The notes under the pieces are model-generated. The model worked only from the letters and a program-made list of their open reading frames with translations, did not search any database and had not been told where the DNA came from. From contig OX393581.1 of NCBI GenBank assembly GCA_947652605.1, positions 53,033,924 through 53,097,923 on the forward strand: 64,000 nt of DNA. The letters run 5' to 3'. The stretch comes from Elmis aenea. Lineage: Eukaryota; Arthropoda; Insecta; Coleoptera; Elmidae. Both the position numbers and the translations under genes were made by a program. Position 1 is the stretch's first letter. Each line of letters begins with the position of its first letter. Shown piece by piece: positions 13,008 through 25,300 of this stretch.

Positions 13008-13215
13008 ATATTTATTTTTGCTATTTATAATTATTCCAAGATACTTAAATTCATCTACTTGCTCTAACATCTTTTCCAAGTCTGATGTTGATTTCTTTTC
13101 TTTATTGGAGATAGCCATAGTTTTCTCCTTATTGACTATTAAATTGTAATCTTTCATTATATCAGCCCACACATTAATATTCTTTTCAAGTTCTTTTTCG
13201 TTCTTAGCTATATAG
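13008..13215 (-). pseudogene. RTE-like reverse transcriptase fragment (palm/thumb)
   Basis: The minus strand reads IAKNEKELEKNINVWADIMK, YNLIVNKEKTMAIS and then VDEFKYLGIIINS. This is the region after the YADD motif in RTE-like and related non-LTR reverse transcriptases, ending in the conserved F-K-Y-L-G block. The YADD box itself is not intact (a C-I-T-I-Y-F-Y stretch stands in its place). Only about 70 codons survive. It probably derives from the same family as the fragments at 14130, 32229, 36802, 47105 and 61090. Confidence 0.68.
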
Positions 13216-14129
13216 AAATATATAGTTATGCAGTGAATTACAAAAATATAAAGGCGAATTCTGAAAAATACTTTTTCATTAAATGTCTTTTTATATCTTA
13301 TGTAAAAGTTATTTGAACATGTGTAGCAATATTTCATTTTTTATAGTTTCAGAGTATTTCAGACAACATAATAACTTTTCTTATTAAAATTATGAAAAGA
13401 AAGATCGGTTTAAAAATGCGCAATCTTTGCATTACTCCCTTGCGAATAGAATTCTTATATAAACTGGCAGGAATAAACGAAATGCATTTGCGAGAAACAA
13501 AAACACACTTGTGTTACACCTAACGCGTTAGTCCCTAATATAATAACTATATATCCCTGCAGTAAAAGTCCGTAACGCAGCTAAAAATAATGGATAATTA
13601 CGGTCATCGTAAAACAACAATTTGTTTTATTAGCAAACACCGTTCGAATATAAAACAAGATTGTCATCGACCTGTTTCGGATTGTTACATAACCGTGGAA
13701 GAGTGTTTTAGAGTGAGATGTTCTAAATCTTTATTAGCAATAACGTCGGCAATTGTTATACTGTTGACATTGTGGCGACAAGCTTACGCAAGTATATTGC
13801 TTGTCGCTCATAAAACTACCGCTAAGACGTCGTCACGGCTAGAGAGAGCGTCTCTGTATACGTTGAATACCAGACTCAGCGAAATTTGATACTTATCCGT
13901 TACGAAACTTTGATAAATCTCGCTTGTAATCTAAAAAAAAATATTTCCTTCACTTCCAAATGTATTATCTTACAAAAATCTAACTGTACAGTGTATAGAA
14001 GCGTTTCCCAAAGTGGTTTTCACGGGGTTTCGCGAACAAATTTAGGGGTTTGTTGGTATTGCAGTTTTTTCGTACATCGCTTTTATTATTGTGATTGTTT
14101 CTATTTCTATTCCTTTCATTCTTAGGCCC

Positions 14130-14212
14130 CTTCATACGTCTTTTCTTTTGATTTTATCGACTGCTTTTTCCAAGTCTATGAAACATGAATGTATTTTATT
14201 GTTTTTTGTTTA
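14130..14212 (-). pseudogene. RTE-like reverse transcriptase motif A scrap
   Basis: About 25 codons on the minus strand give CFIDLEKAVDKIKRKDV and then a stop. This matches RT motif A of the F-I-D-L-E-K-A-F-D type, with the motif's phenylalanine changed to valine. Too short to place beyond an RTE-like or related clade. Confidence 0.5.
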
Positions 14213-15000
14213 GCTCCAATTATGTTACGAAATTAATTTATAATTTTTGAAGAATTTATTCAACGAATTTTCTGTGCAGTTCTACCCAACTTTGCCCATT
14301 TAACCGACATTTAACTCTTATAATAACAAAGTTACTATGTAACGGGTTGTAACTCATCAGATTATTATACCTTCGACAATAAGTATCGAAAGAATTATTC
14401 TTTTAAGTACTTTTACCTTTCAAATAATTAAATAGAATTTAATTATCCGTATTTATTTTTAACGCTAAACGTTTGTAATCTTTCATGGGCTCAAGTTTTC
14501 CTACGGTTTTTTCAACGCATTTTTATTAAGTTGCTTGTTAACTTGTCGGCTGTTTATTTTCGAGCCTTAGATCATCAATCATATTTCACCTAAAATTGGT
14601 CTGTTATATTGTCAACACATTTTCATTTTGTTTTTATGAAAATCTGGTTAAGTAACAGTGCTTCGCGTCACTTAGACTCTGTCGTTTATTACATGTTGCT
14701 GAAGGGCATAAAGAAGTGCCGGGATTACCGTAGCAGAAAGACAATTCGATAGTGAGTGCATGTGACTTCTGCATTTTATTTCCGAGTTTTACGGACTTCT
14801 CAAGACGCTCACTGCGTCTTGTGTTCAATTACTTTTTTCTGTTTGGCGAATATATTTTTGAACTGCACGATACGACGATAATTGAAAATTGTAAGGTATC
14901 GATTTCAATGGATTTTATTTCTAGATGTACGGTAGTGTACAGGGTGTATCAAATTCGCAGTCCAACATAGCGATTTTGATAAGTTTAGCTACTAATCTGT

Positions 15001-15165
15001 AAAGACTACGTTATAAATAAAAACAATCACATTTACAAACAAAATTTGTGATATGCTTGTATGCGGCGAAAAATTGTGGCGGCGAAGAATTGTGTAGGCG
15101 AAGAAATGTGGGAGAAGAATTGTGTAGGCGAAGAATTGTGGGCCAAGAATGTTCGTAAACCCCTA
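15001..15165 (+). repeat. Dispersed repeat with GGCGAAGAATTGTG minisatellite, copy 1
   Basis: This starts ACGTTATAAATAAAAACAATCAC and continues into several copies of a GGCGAAGAATTGTG-like unit (15067-15142), ending at AGAATGTTCGTA. The same structure recurs at 43889-44006, so it is a dispersed family rather than a local duplication. Confidence 0.65.
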
Positions 15166-17317
15166 TAAGACCACTCATTTTTATCTTAATTTAATTAAGG
15201 TTGTCCGAAAGTGTTTAGCTCATCTTTCTAGCCATATTAACCTTAAAACAGCTTGGAACGTTAACATTTTTACCCTTCACAAAGGGAAATACATTGTAAC
15301 TAGCAGCCTTGACGAAATTTTCCTAATGGCCCAGTTAAAACAGCCAGGCTGTGCTTTTATACGAATGATCCCATTTTAATATAGCAGATTTTTCCGAGTA
15401 AATATGCAAAAGAACAAATCAGATATGTATCATGCGAGAAAGGATTAAATATTGCTTTCTTTGTGCCTTTATATCGCGACTGCAGGAATATCATATGCGC
15501 TTTTCATGAACTATATATGACGTTGATATTAAAGAACCATATACAAGTCACATAAAAATGTTTTTAATCAACCAAGTAGAAGTATGCGCATAAAATAGTT
15601 TAACGTCTACTGTCGTATGATATAACAGCGATTTAATTAGTTAATATTTGCAACGCAATAACATTTATGAGTCGTATAACATAATTAAGTATTATCCTAT
15701 GGAAATATCTTAGTTTAAATGGTAAATTAAATTGATTTAACGTATGGAATAATTTTTTAGTCATTATAAACGAATCGCTTTCGAAGCCCATATTAAAAAT
15801 GATTTACCCAAACATACTGAACATAAAAGTGAGCCAAATACTCCTCAAAAACTTAAACTCAACTGATATAGTTGCGGCCCTGTTAATATTTACGTTAAAT
15901 TATAAATAGGTAGTTAAAACTTTTTGTCTAATTCAATGAATAAGCGCGCGTAGTTATTTTTTTTTACAAATTAAATCCAGTTGCTTGACAGTAATTATAC
16001 AATATCGCGAAGAAAATGTCTTTCCTGTAAGTTGACAAATTGTTTTGGTTTATTTGTTAATTCGTTTCACAGAAGTTTGCAGCTGTTTATTCAGGCTTAA
16101 CAAGATTTGAGATTAAATCTTTGCTAAAATATTAATACCCAATCATCTCCAAGAAACTTGTGAAATATGAGTTTGTTCCCCTTGTAGCATGTAGCTCAGT
16201 TATTGCAGATAGTTATTAAATAGATTATGGTTCTGTAGTGTTTTTTAGAGAAACTAGCATTAATTGCTAATAAATTGTGAATATTTTTTGCAATCGAATA
16301 TAATTTTTCTTTTAAATGTGCTTTTTTGTGGGATTTAGTAAGTGAAAATGTCCTAATAATCACTTTATAGGCGATTTTCTTATAGATATTATATTAATTA
16401 ATCTTAAAAATGTAATTTTTTTGACGGGTATACTATTGGATTAATAAAATTAAAGATTAATATGGCTGACATAAAAAGAAAAACTAAGAATAAATCTATT
16501 GTTTGGTGTTTTCAATTGTGGTTGTAAGTTTAACTTTGATTTTTGGTTATAACTATATAACTAGATATTACCTGGGATGCGTTATACAAAATCTCTGCGG
16601 GAAATAGTTGTTACTCAACTTTTAATTAACATTCTTGGTTCATCACTATTAACATGAAATGATTATTATATTCACAAAGACCTATTGGTTTAGACGGAGT
16701 CTGAACTTTAGACCGACTGTTCATATGACGAAAATCTATTTAATGAAATCCCAATCTTCATTGTACGCTTTGAGGTCGATATTTCGAAAACAATTTGTTG
16801 TAGATTAAATAAATTCAGTACCGAATATTTTAACAACAAATATGTTTAATTAATATGTACGAATAAAGATCAAAACTGTTTATGCTTTATTGAAAAAGTC
16901 TGACGGGATATAATTGGGGAGAGGATTTTTTTTTTGTTGCTAGTTGGTGCCAGCTTTTAAATTTTTTCTCTCGCAGAATATGTTGGAAAAAACATCAGTG
17001 GTTATCGTGAACTTAATGCGAACTAGAATTGCCTCGAAATATAATGTAGTGTGGTTAATAACGTCGTAAAAATAGCACTGAAATTTTATTTTATTGCACA
17101 CTGACATTTTTCCAGAGGCGTAGGTAGAGCTTGTGACGCCCAGCGGCAACTTATACATTAGCACCCTCTTTTATCCCCAAGTATTTGGAAAAATTACTCC
17201 CTAAAATACACCAGTTTACGATTTAGAAGATATATGATAACGTGCGCAGTATAGCAATTGAGTTTCGCGACAATCTAGTTAATATTATTATTTAAAAAAA
17301 AAGTTTTTAAATAATTT
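15166..17317. other. No gene seen
   Basis: AT-rich DNA without repeats or frames I can interpret. The ATT/AAA-rich stretch at 17281-17318 is the tail side of I-like copy B. Confidence 0.45.
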
Positions 17318-18860
17318 TCGCGGAGGTGGTCCCCATTCGGGTTCCTGTACTGCGACCTATTGGTGTATTGTACCCTCTGGTGATGGTCCCTTAAAGAAGT
17401 CCTGTGTTTTTGAAAAACGCCAGGATTTTCTTTAAGGGTGTTTTTCTTAACTCTTCTTGGTTGGCCCATCCCTAGAAGTCTACGTCGATAGTGTGTGAAT
17501 CCTTCACACTGGCATATTACGTGAAGAGGAGTTTCTTCTTCTTCACCACATCCTCTGCGTGTATCGGTCTCTGATGCCCGGTTTCTCCGACACATCTTAA
17601 GATCGAACTTATCTAAGACCGCCTTATATTTAAGACCGACTCAAGATACCGATGCGTTGCACAGAAAACATATTCCGGAATTTGTTAGACATCTCAGCTA
17701 AGTTAGAATTCGGTTTGGCAACGTTGCAAGAAGTCGGCACATTTTAGGGGCAGATTTGAATGGCAAATTTTCATTGGCCATTCACATCACAGCTGTTAAA
17801 CCGGCTCCCTGTAAGTGACATCCTGTTGTTGCGATCAGCTGTTAGTCACGCATAAAGTTAAAGTTATGTACTCCAACTCAAGTTCTAGTAAACAGCGACT
17901 TAAGATGTGCGCGCAGCTCAAGTCGAATATGTTCTTAAAATTGCTTGGTGCAACACATTATAACGTAAAGGCGAACTTAAGATTCAGCTAGATCTTAAGA
18001 TGTGTCGGAGAAACCGGGCATAAGAGCCCTATTATGTAGAAGGTTTTTTAGCCCACAGTGTCCTGTAACGAGTCCTGTGGCTGCTCTGTGTCTACTCTGC
18101 TCATCCTGAGCATTTCTTCTGTATTTTCTTTGTAGACCATTGCCAAGATAGCTTTAGAATGGGCTTGTCTTTCAACTTTTTTCCGATGAGCATTATGCCC
18201 CTGTAGTAATATGTCATCAAGACACCGCTTGGCTGTTCCATAGGATGTGCTAACTGCGGGTTCTAGTCCGAAGGTGTTTTGCTGCCAATTTTGGCTAGGC
18301 GATCTGCCTTCTCGTTCCCTGGTATATTAGTGTGCCTTGGGCACCATACCAGTTTGACATTGATCGTGCTTCCTAGCACGTTGTGCCTGGATGCAGTTCA
18401 GAACAAGTCCTGAGTTTACTTCTGACGAGCCAAGAGCTTTTAACGCTGCTTAGCTGTTCGGATTCTTTATTCTACTAACGTTGAAGTGATATACCACAAG
18501 CATACTTGGCTGTCGGATACTATGAAGATTCTTTTATAATAAAAATCTCTTTTTAATAGTGTATCTGCACATAAGTGCATGTACACCTCGGCTTGAAATA
18601 TGGTTGCACACTGTCCAAGGCTTACAGATTTGCCTTGTCTCCCCATATTCCATAGCCTGCGCCATTTTGCGTTTTTGACGCGTCCATATACCAGAGTCTG
18701 GTAACCAGACCAGGCCATTAAGCTCTATTTCTTGACGCTCCCATTGTTACTGGGTTGGAATTATGATTCCAAAAGTTTTCTCAATTGCTAGCGTGCTGTT
18801 TATTCTATCCGTGATCGTATTTAATGTCAGATGCGACCCCTCAACCCAATCCTCTTTGAT
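17318..18860 (-). mobile_element. I-like non-LTR retrotransposon, 3' part, copy B (interrupted)
   Basis: This is the longest copy of the family. Its minus strand runs from an RNase H start (IELNGLVW near 18720, the place of the W-Y-T-D-G-S motif) through SLGQCATIFQAEVY, IFIVSDSQ, the C-terminal HCGLNK-type block and the cysteine tail CGEEEETPLHVICQCEGF near 17560-17500. It is split by a separate 446 bp MITE at 17575-18020. A ~50 bp insertion or duplication lies near 18460-18510, within the RNase H region. The low-coordinate end is preceded by an ATT/AAA-rich tail. Many stops; no intact frame. Confidence 0.75.
17575..18020. mobile_element. PIF/Harbinger-type MITE nested in I-like copy B
   Basis: The ends 17575-17604 and 17991-18020 are a perfect 30 bp inverted repeat beginning TGCCCGGTTTCTCC. 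The flanks are TGA (17572-17574) and TAA (18021-18023). The undisturbed homologous site in copy D (around 59015, reverse complement) reads CTCTAAGAGCC, so the target was TAA, duplicated, and one copy then mutated. A 3 bp TAA/TWA target duplication is typical of PIF/Harbinger. The 446 bp interior has no coding capacity, so movement would depend on a transposase elsewhere. Perfect ends suggest a young insertion. Confidence 0.8.
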
Positions 18861-19898
18861 TTTTACATACTTTACACTATTTGAAAACTTTTAAAAATGC
18901 TAGTAGAATTTTAGTATTGATCACAGTTTAAATATTTGCTCGATACAATATCTGGCAGGTATGTGCATGTTCTCTAAAGACAAAAGAGACATCCACTTAT
19001 TTCATATCAATGAGAAGGCCTGTTATATAGATATAGCGGCGTTTTATAACTTTTTTATTTCGTTATATCCAATTCCCTATATTGGATTCCCCGCTTTGAA
19101 GAGGCGCTCGCCCGGGAGACATTGTATAATTCGTTGGCAGTAAAACAATTTATACGCCTATAAGTCTGACTGCTGCGGCATGTCATTAGGTCATCATTGG
19201 GGAGCGACACCTCGCGGCTGTTCCGACCACATTCCATTAACCAGCGTCGACTGCAATTCCTCGCGAATATTGATGAAGCATCTCCGCGACTGGACGCGCG
19301 CCGTGAATGTCAATGCGCGCTGACTAGATCGCGTTTGCTCCTTTTTACATCTCCAGATAATTCTGTCGGAATAACATCTGCCTTCATCAGTATATTTTAA
19401 TTTCGCCTTTTTAAGTCCACGAGTAACGCACACCAGGACGAGTTAATTGCTTTAAGCAGAAAGGAAATTAAAATTTATAACTCCTTAAATCCAATATGCA
19501 GACGCCCTGAAATGGCAGCGGTTTTCGCACCTAAGTGCGCTCCAATTTAAGAAGTTAGAACATAACATCTGGACCTTTTCTCACCGTATTAAAGCAAACT
19601 TATGCAGATCTCCCGGAATATATATTTGATACAACCTACCTGAGACTTGCTCCGCTAATCCGCATAATTTTTGCGATGCGAATATTAAGAATTTATGACC
19701 CAACGCGAATATTTTATTCAAATATTTTTACGAAGACACAGTAATGAAAATAAACATTATTTCTGTATCTCGAATTGACATGAGAGTGTAGAAATTCGTC
19801 CCCAAAAAACAATTATATTTTTATTTTCACAGATAGATTCTTATTTTCCAATCATTTTTGCCATTTTTGACTTAATCTTTACTTGAAACATTGCCATA
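18861..19898. other. GC-richer unique patch, no gene established
   Basis: The part 19020-19400 is GC-richer, with short frames on both strands but no start, splice or domain evidence. It may be a conserved non-coding element. Confidence 0.35.
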
Positions 19899-20145
19899 CG
19901 AGGGGGCATTGATAAGCTTCTGGCCTAGCCTTGAAGAAAACCACATGTCTGCAAAGCAGTATTAATTTATTCAACAAAATCATTCTTCAAGTCCATGCAC
20001 TTAACATCACCAATTTGTTTGACGTAAATCTTTGTTCTTTTAATGCTCTTTAAACTCTGGAAATAATAAATAGTCGGAAGGGACCAAGTCGGGAAAATAT
20101 GGTGTTGGTCGACAAGTTCAAAGCCGTTTTTAATTATTTTTGCAG
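19899..20145 (-). pseudogene. Mariner transposase C-terminal relic with terminal repeat
   Basis: On the minus strand the segment reads PDLVPSDYLLFPEFKEH, the mariner motif around the third catalytic aspartate (the D of SDY), preceded by a degraded FEL..H...FPDL. Several stops follow. At the low-coordinate edge, TA (19897-19898) is followed by CGAGGGGGCATTGATAAG, a mariner-type terminal inverted repeat, so this is the 3' end of a mariner element that has lost its 5' part. It is non-functional. Confidence 0.7.
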
Positions 20146-20996
20146 GTCAACAAGTGAAGTAATAGATAATTGTGCTTTTGCTCATTTAAATTTATACAGC
20201 AAATTAATCAGAAATCTTTATAGTATTTAATGATTATGGGCTGTAAAATAATACAGCAAATTGTTATTCAAAAGGCCATAAACGGCCCGTACTCGAACAG
20301 CATGTACTACCGTACATTTTGCGACATCATTCACGTAACGGGTTAGCCATTTAACCAAGACCTATTAAATCACCCAACTTTATCACGCAGTGATAACTAT
20401 AAATCGTTTTATCACTGGGATTCTAAAATCCAGATGCAGATGAATAATAGGGGTCCTATGATATACACTATGAACATCTGTGGGTTAAATAAAATCGATC
20501 CTCAAGTTAATTGCACAAGTTTGGCGTAGCAGTTAAACTAATCTTATTTTCATAATTGGAGTAAGTAGAACTGCAAGTTAAAACAAATCGTTACAAAATG
20601 TACAAGAGCATGAAAAAGTTGGACAGTGACAACTGCGGCACGACTAGGAGTACTGCTGCAAATTACGAACTAACTTTTATTATTTCAACAACACGAACTG
20701 AGCAATTGGACCAATTAAGCTAGATCCGCGCTTTTAGTGGTTTGTGGACACTGACATCGATCAGATTAGATTCTATCGTTGAAGCTATGGCTAATGTACT
20801 GTTAAGAATGCTGTGTCGAGTGCTGCATTTAATTAATACAGAGTTGCGCGACTTGTTATAAGTGGAAGTTGATAAAAATGCATGAAAAATGATTCTCAGG
20901 ACTAACAACGAAAGATTTATGCCTTATGGTGCATGGGATGAGGAGGACATTGTTCCATTAGTAGAACTTCGACAACAAAATGAAATAATCATTCCA

Positions 20997-21010
20997 CACA
21001 CACACACAAA
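20997..21010 (+). repeat. (CA)n microsatellite
   Basis: A short run of about seven CA units. No other structure is attached to it. Confidence 0.8.
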
Positions 21011-21585
21011 TTCTTGCATACATACGCCGTTTACTTTGAAAGTGAACTTGAAGTAACTTAAAAGCTATAAAGTCAATTAACACCAATCAATTTTATTTAA
21101 GAAAAAGTTTCCATGCAAAATAGATTGAAGTTACTAAATTCAGTTTGTCATGACGAAATTAAACCGAATTATCGTTTAAATTCGCAGTTCTCTTATAGGT
21201 TACTGTTTAAATTACAGAAAGGAAAGAACTTTTTGATCTAAATTTAATATATTTCGTTAAATTAACATTATATAAGCGAATTGACCTTCGCTGAACGAAT
21301 CAAGAAGGGTGAATTAGATAATCCGGCGTTCGTGTTGCGAAAAGTAGAGATGAATCGAATGCACAATTGGGGGTTAGTGGTACATGTTTTGGAAACACAA
21401 CACACAACCTTTTTTTAACCGGTAAAAGATAATGGAAAGGTATATAATCGCCTAGATTTTTGAAAACGTGTAATACGAACATTGTTGAAAAGTGTTTTCA
21501 AACAAAACCTCATTTATATTTAGAAAAAAAATATGATCACTTAAAATCACTTGTCTTAGGAAAGAGTTTCTAAATTTGCACCACC

Positions 21586-22530
21586 TAAGCTTTTTTTATT
21601 ATACAGTAAGCTTTTTTTATTATACAGGGATGCGCAAAAGTATGGAAACAAACAAATATCTAGAACACTATTTAAAATATTCCAATGAAACTCGGTGTCT
21701 GACCGTTATCGTATGTTCCGAATTCGATACAAATATTAAGGTTGCAATACGACTTCCGGTTCAACCGGAAACGTACCTAAACTTTGAAATTTCAAATAAA
21801 ACACTTTGTATGTTTTTATATTTCTGGATTCCTCCTTACATTTACAATTAAAAATGTTTGTGGTTATATAAGTCTAAAGTCAACCGTTTAAGTTAAATTC
21901 ACGTTTTTATGAAAATTTTGAGCGATACAGCACTTTCAATAATTTTCTACATTTAAGAACTTTGAAAAGGCAAGTAATTGTTTTTTTAAATTTAGGCGGA
22001 CTATAAACTAATTAACACTTTGCAACAACTACATTTTAAAAATATTCTACAGGGCGTTTTTCACGCTTGGTCAAACTTATACAACTTTAAATATCGATAA
22101 CTCATTCTTCTTAAATACAACACCCTAATTTTTTTACAGTTTTATAAAAAAAAAATAATTGTCCTTCAAAAACATTAAGCCTGTTTTATATCTAAAATTA
22201 AGTTTCCCGAGATATCGCGATTTTATTGTTAATTATGGGGGCAACGTATTATTTTCAAGTAGGCTATGAAGGTAGATAGTGGTAATTTAAAACAATTGGA
22301 AAAAAACAACAAGAAAGTTATAAATTTATCTTTTCCGTAAATTTTTTTGACATTTTTGCTAACGAAGTTTTGTTACCATTCTTACTTTAAATTAAGGTTT
22401 TTAAAAATTATTTATGCGTTTATTTGTTGGAACAGTGTGATGACAATAATTACTAAATCCTATAAATTATTTTTGGAGTGTTAACAATACGACTTCCGGT
22501 TTAACCGGAAACGGACCTAAGCTTAAATTT
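21586..22530. repeat. Diverged copy of the foldback-family core
   Basis: Between about 21860 and 22200 the sequence is colinear with 59560-59880 (shared AAAGTCAAC, AACTTTGAAAAG, ACGCTTGGTCAAACTT and ACAACACCCTA-type blocks). A 21 bp unit ending TTATTATACAG is duplicated in tandem at 21586-21606 and 21607-21627, just before CAGGGATGCGC, a CAGGG-type end preceded by TA. A ~37 bp block containing CTTCCGGTT(C/T)AACCGGAA occurs in direct orientation at about 21746 and 22486. Probably an old, eroded member of the family. Confidence 0.5.
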
Positions 22531-22799
22531 AAACATGAGACAGTTCAGTAAATATTTTTTTTAAATCAGCGTTATTTTCGCGTACCTAATACATTATCAG
22601 TTGGTTTTATTATGACTTTGTTAACGATCAAACTCAATTGTATGAAAAATATTCTGGCCCTGATAAGGACCGGGTTATTTTTGCCAAGTCGTCTGATACG
22701 AAGCGCTCAAGGTTTCTTCTCGGTCTTCTTGGGCAAGAGGACGTAGTACAAAAAAAATCGAGAATTTGTAAAAAACAACAAAATAGTGAATACAAAAAT

Positions 22800-23170
22800 T
22801 TAATGGATACGATGCTCGAAATGACCACATTTACTTCTTGGCAGTAGTGTAACCTATGCCGAAATTCTGTAAGAATGTTTATAATCACATCTGGCAAAAT
22901 TCTTCTAGGTTCTTCTGCTATTCTGTTTCTCAGTTCTCCTAGAGCCCCAAGTGGGTGTGCATAAACATAAGATTTTAAAGTACCCAAAGAAAGAAATATA
23001 ATGGAGTTAGGTCCGGTGACCGAGAAGGCCACTTAATGTGACCTCTGCGCCCGATCCATCGATTAGGAAATACTCTATTTTAAAATTCTCTCACGCCTCG
23101 TGCAAAATGGGGGGTTGCTTCATCCTGTTGAAACCAGATATTACCTGGTAATTGGCGTTAGAGGTTATGC
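22800..23170 (-). pseudogene. IS630/mariner-like transposase relic with lost catalytic aspartate
   Basis: The minus strand shows, in broken frames, FQQDEATPHFA (second catalytic D), a stretch ending WPSRSPDLTPLYFFLW, then GTLKSYVYAHPLGALGELRNR and FRHRLHYCQEVN. Insect relatives of this family usually read PDLTPLDFFLWG, so the third catalytic aspartate has become tyrosine here. A frameshift near 22990 separates the FFLW block from GTLKSYVY, and stops lie upstream. The C-terminal part (22634-22800) no longer matches the family. Clearly inactive. Confidence 0.72.
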
Positions 23171-25121
23171 CATAATTTATAATGTTTTGAGATACAAAAA
23201 AGTGATAGCAAAGTAGTTTCTTTGGTTGCTCTCAGATGAACAGAATCAACAAAGGATTTTTAATTGTGAGCAAAGAAAAAATCGTTTAAAACGAGCACCG
23301 AGGTACATTTTCACTAAACATTTCAAAACTAACTTAATTTGAGGACGTTTACAATGAAATGAAGCTACAGTTTGTACAGTTTTATATTTAATAAGACGTA
23401 GCAACTTCGCGAGTGATTCTTTTTAAAAACAATTGGATTTGTGCAACTTTTTTCTTAGTCCTTAAAAACGCCAGAGCGCAACGAAGATTCCCGGCCCGAG
23501 TCAATTGTGTGCTCCTGATTTATTTAGCGAGCTCAGTCCGGCAACGAGATTACACCTCTGCGCAAATCTATAATCAATTCTCTACAATCACCTTATCTTA
23601 ATCCTCCGCGTAGATCATTGGCGCTAGTGGCTCAGCGAACGTCATTATTTCGCCCAATTTCATTTAATTTCATTAGATATTTCAATCTGTCTTTGTTATC
23701 TGTGTTTTCGAGTTCGCCGGCAACTTGACCTCTGCAATCTAATTTCTTGTTGAGTCCTCCGCTTTTCGTTATTCCGCCTTTTTACATTTCCGGCACGTCC
23801 GCCGGACCAGAGCGTTATGGACGCCGTAAGCAGTATAGTTGATCCGCATGTCCTGGTTATACTCCATAATCTGACGATTATTTGCCGATTTTGTCGCGTT
23901 CACTATCCAAGACTCGTCTCGTTAATTTTCCAACGAGATTTTCGAGTGGCTATAAATTAGTCATTTGTGTTATTAACTTGGTTTTTAACATAAAAATTCC
24001 TCTAATAATGTGTGTACTTATACCGAAGGATTACTAGGACTTATAACTATAATTTAAATGTATTGTGGCACATATTCATTTCTGATTAATTTAAAATTTG
24101 ATTTTTCAGTTTAATCTTTTTTTTGTGGTACCCTCTATTTTCAATATCGTGCTCATAACTAATATCTTCCCATCTCGATAGGTCGTCTAGCCTTAGATTC
24201 CACTGAAATCCATAGCGTTATGAATCGGTGTTATTGAGTAAATACAACTGTGTTTGACGTATTTGCACACGGAGTCCTTGCTGCTTATTTTATGAAGGTG
24301 GAAAACAAATGTAAATAAACAACACGGCCTTCACATTTCGAGTAGGAAATATTTATTTACATTTTCAAGTGAATCGCGACAGCCTCAGGCGAAATCCTTA
24401 ATGCTTGTACGTTCACGGATCGCCCGAGACGAAGCATTTTTAAATAAGTTGGATTATGCACGTTTTTCAGACCGCACAATTTTAAACCGAGAACTAAAAG
24501 CGAATCTTTCCTCGAACAGTTATAAATCATCGTGAGTGGAGCGGTTCCTGAGGTACTGAAAAGTCTATAGAGACGTTGCGGCATTCCTGCGCGAAGAAGA
24601 CGCGGAGTTAACGACAGCCGTCAGTCGCGTATTGAATAGTGAACAACTCTAACCGAACGAACAAAATGAACGTCAAAAAGAAAGCGTGTTGTGTAAAGAA
24701 TGGGGGCAAGCGGTGTGTGCCCGGAATATTCCTCAACTTTATCAACGTCTCTTTTGCTTGGCGCTCGGGAGTTGATCATACATGTGTGTCTCTCCTACCC
24801 CGTGTTTGTCTGCCAAACGCTCGGTTCGTTACACAAGTCAGGGCGGGAAACGTTCAAACTTTCTTATTTTTATCTCGACATATTACGCCGAACCTACATT
24901 CAGATCGAATAAAACCTAGAAACACTAAAAGTTGTTCGTGGGAAGCAACCAATTACTTACAGTTGACATTACTCCTGCCCCTGTGATGAACCCCAGTAAA
25001 ACTTAACAAAAACTTGTAGAAAACCTACCAGGGTCTTTTCAACCTTTTCTCGGCGGCTAGACAAATATAAATTATAGGCCCCTTTTAGAAGATCCTTAAC
25101 AAAAATGTAGAAAGTTAATAT
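23171..25121. other. Unique, partly GC-rich DNA
   Basis: Two GC-richer patches at about 23460-23900 and 24330-24980 contain open frames on both strands. Only the minus frame at 24584-24357 has any splice-like context. Otherwise nothing recognised. Confidence 0.35.
24357..24584 (-). CDS. Possible small ORF (75 aa), unknown
   Basis: The minus strand has an ATG-started frame, MPQRLYRLFSTSGTAPLTMI and on to AVAIHLKM, in a GC-richer unique patch. Just upstream on that strand is CGTCTTCTTCGCGCAG, a good acceptor-like string ending two bases before the ATG. No domain, signal peptide or membrane segment is evident. Might be a first coding exon, a short ORF in a non-coding RNA, or chance. Confidence 0.2.
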   Translation of the reverse strand: MPQRLYRLFSTSGTAPLTMIYNCSRKDSLLVLGLKLCGLKNVHNPTYLKMLRLGRSVNVQALRISPEAVAIHLKM

Positions 25122-25300
25122 ACAGGGTGGTGAATTTTTCGATGCTCAAATTGGTATCTTGAAAACGGTAAGAGATAGGAGATCGGCTAAATTAGAGAAA
25201 AGTTGCACAATTTTATGGAGATTGAGGATCTGAAAAAAATCCTGGATATTTCTATTCTTCCCAGATTTATAACAAAAAAACTGGAAAATGTGATTTTAGA
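25122..25300 (+). repeat. Solo CAGGGTGGTG-type transposon end
   Basis: The sequence starts TATACAGGGTGGTGAATTTT and runs into AAACGGTAAGAGATAGGAGA. A related but diverged end begins at 35873 (TATACAGAGTGGTGCACATA, then AAACGGTAAGAGCTACAAAG). Only one end is visible at each place. Other CAGGGTG/CACCCTG ends of this broad class, all beside TA, occur at 14942, 30050 (inverted), 33597 and 62033 (inverted). Confidence 0.45.
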
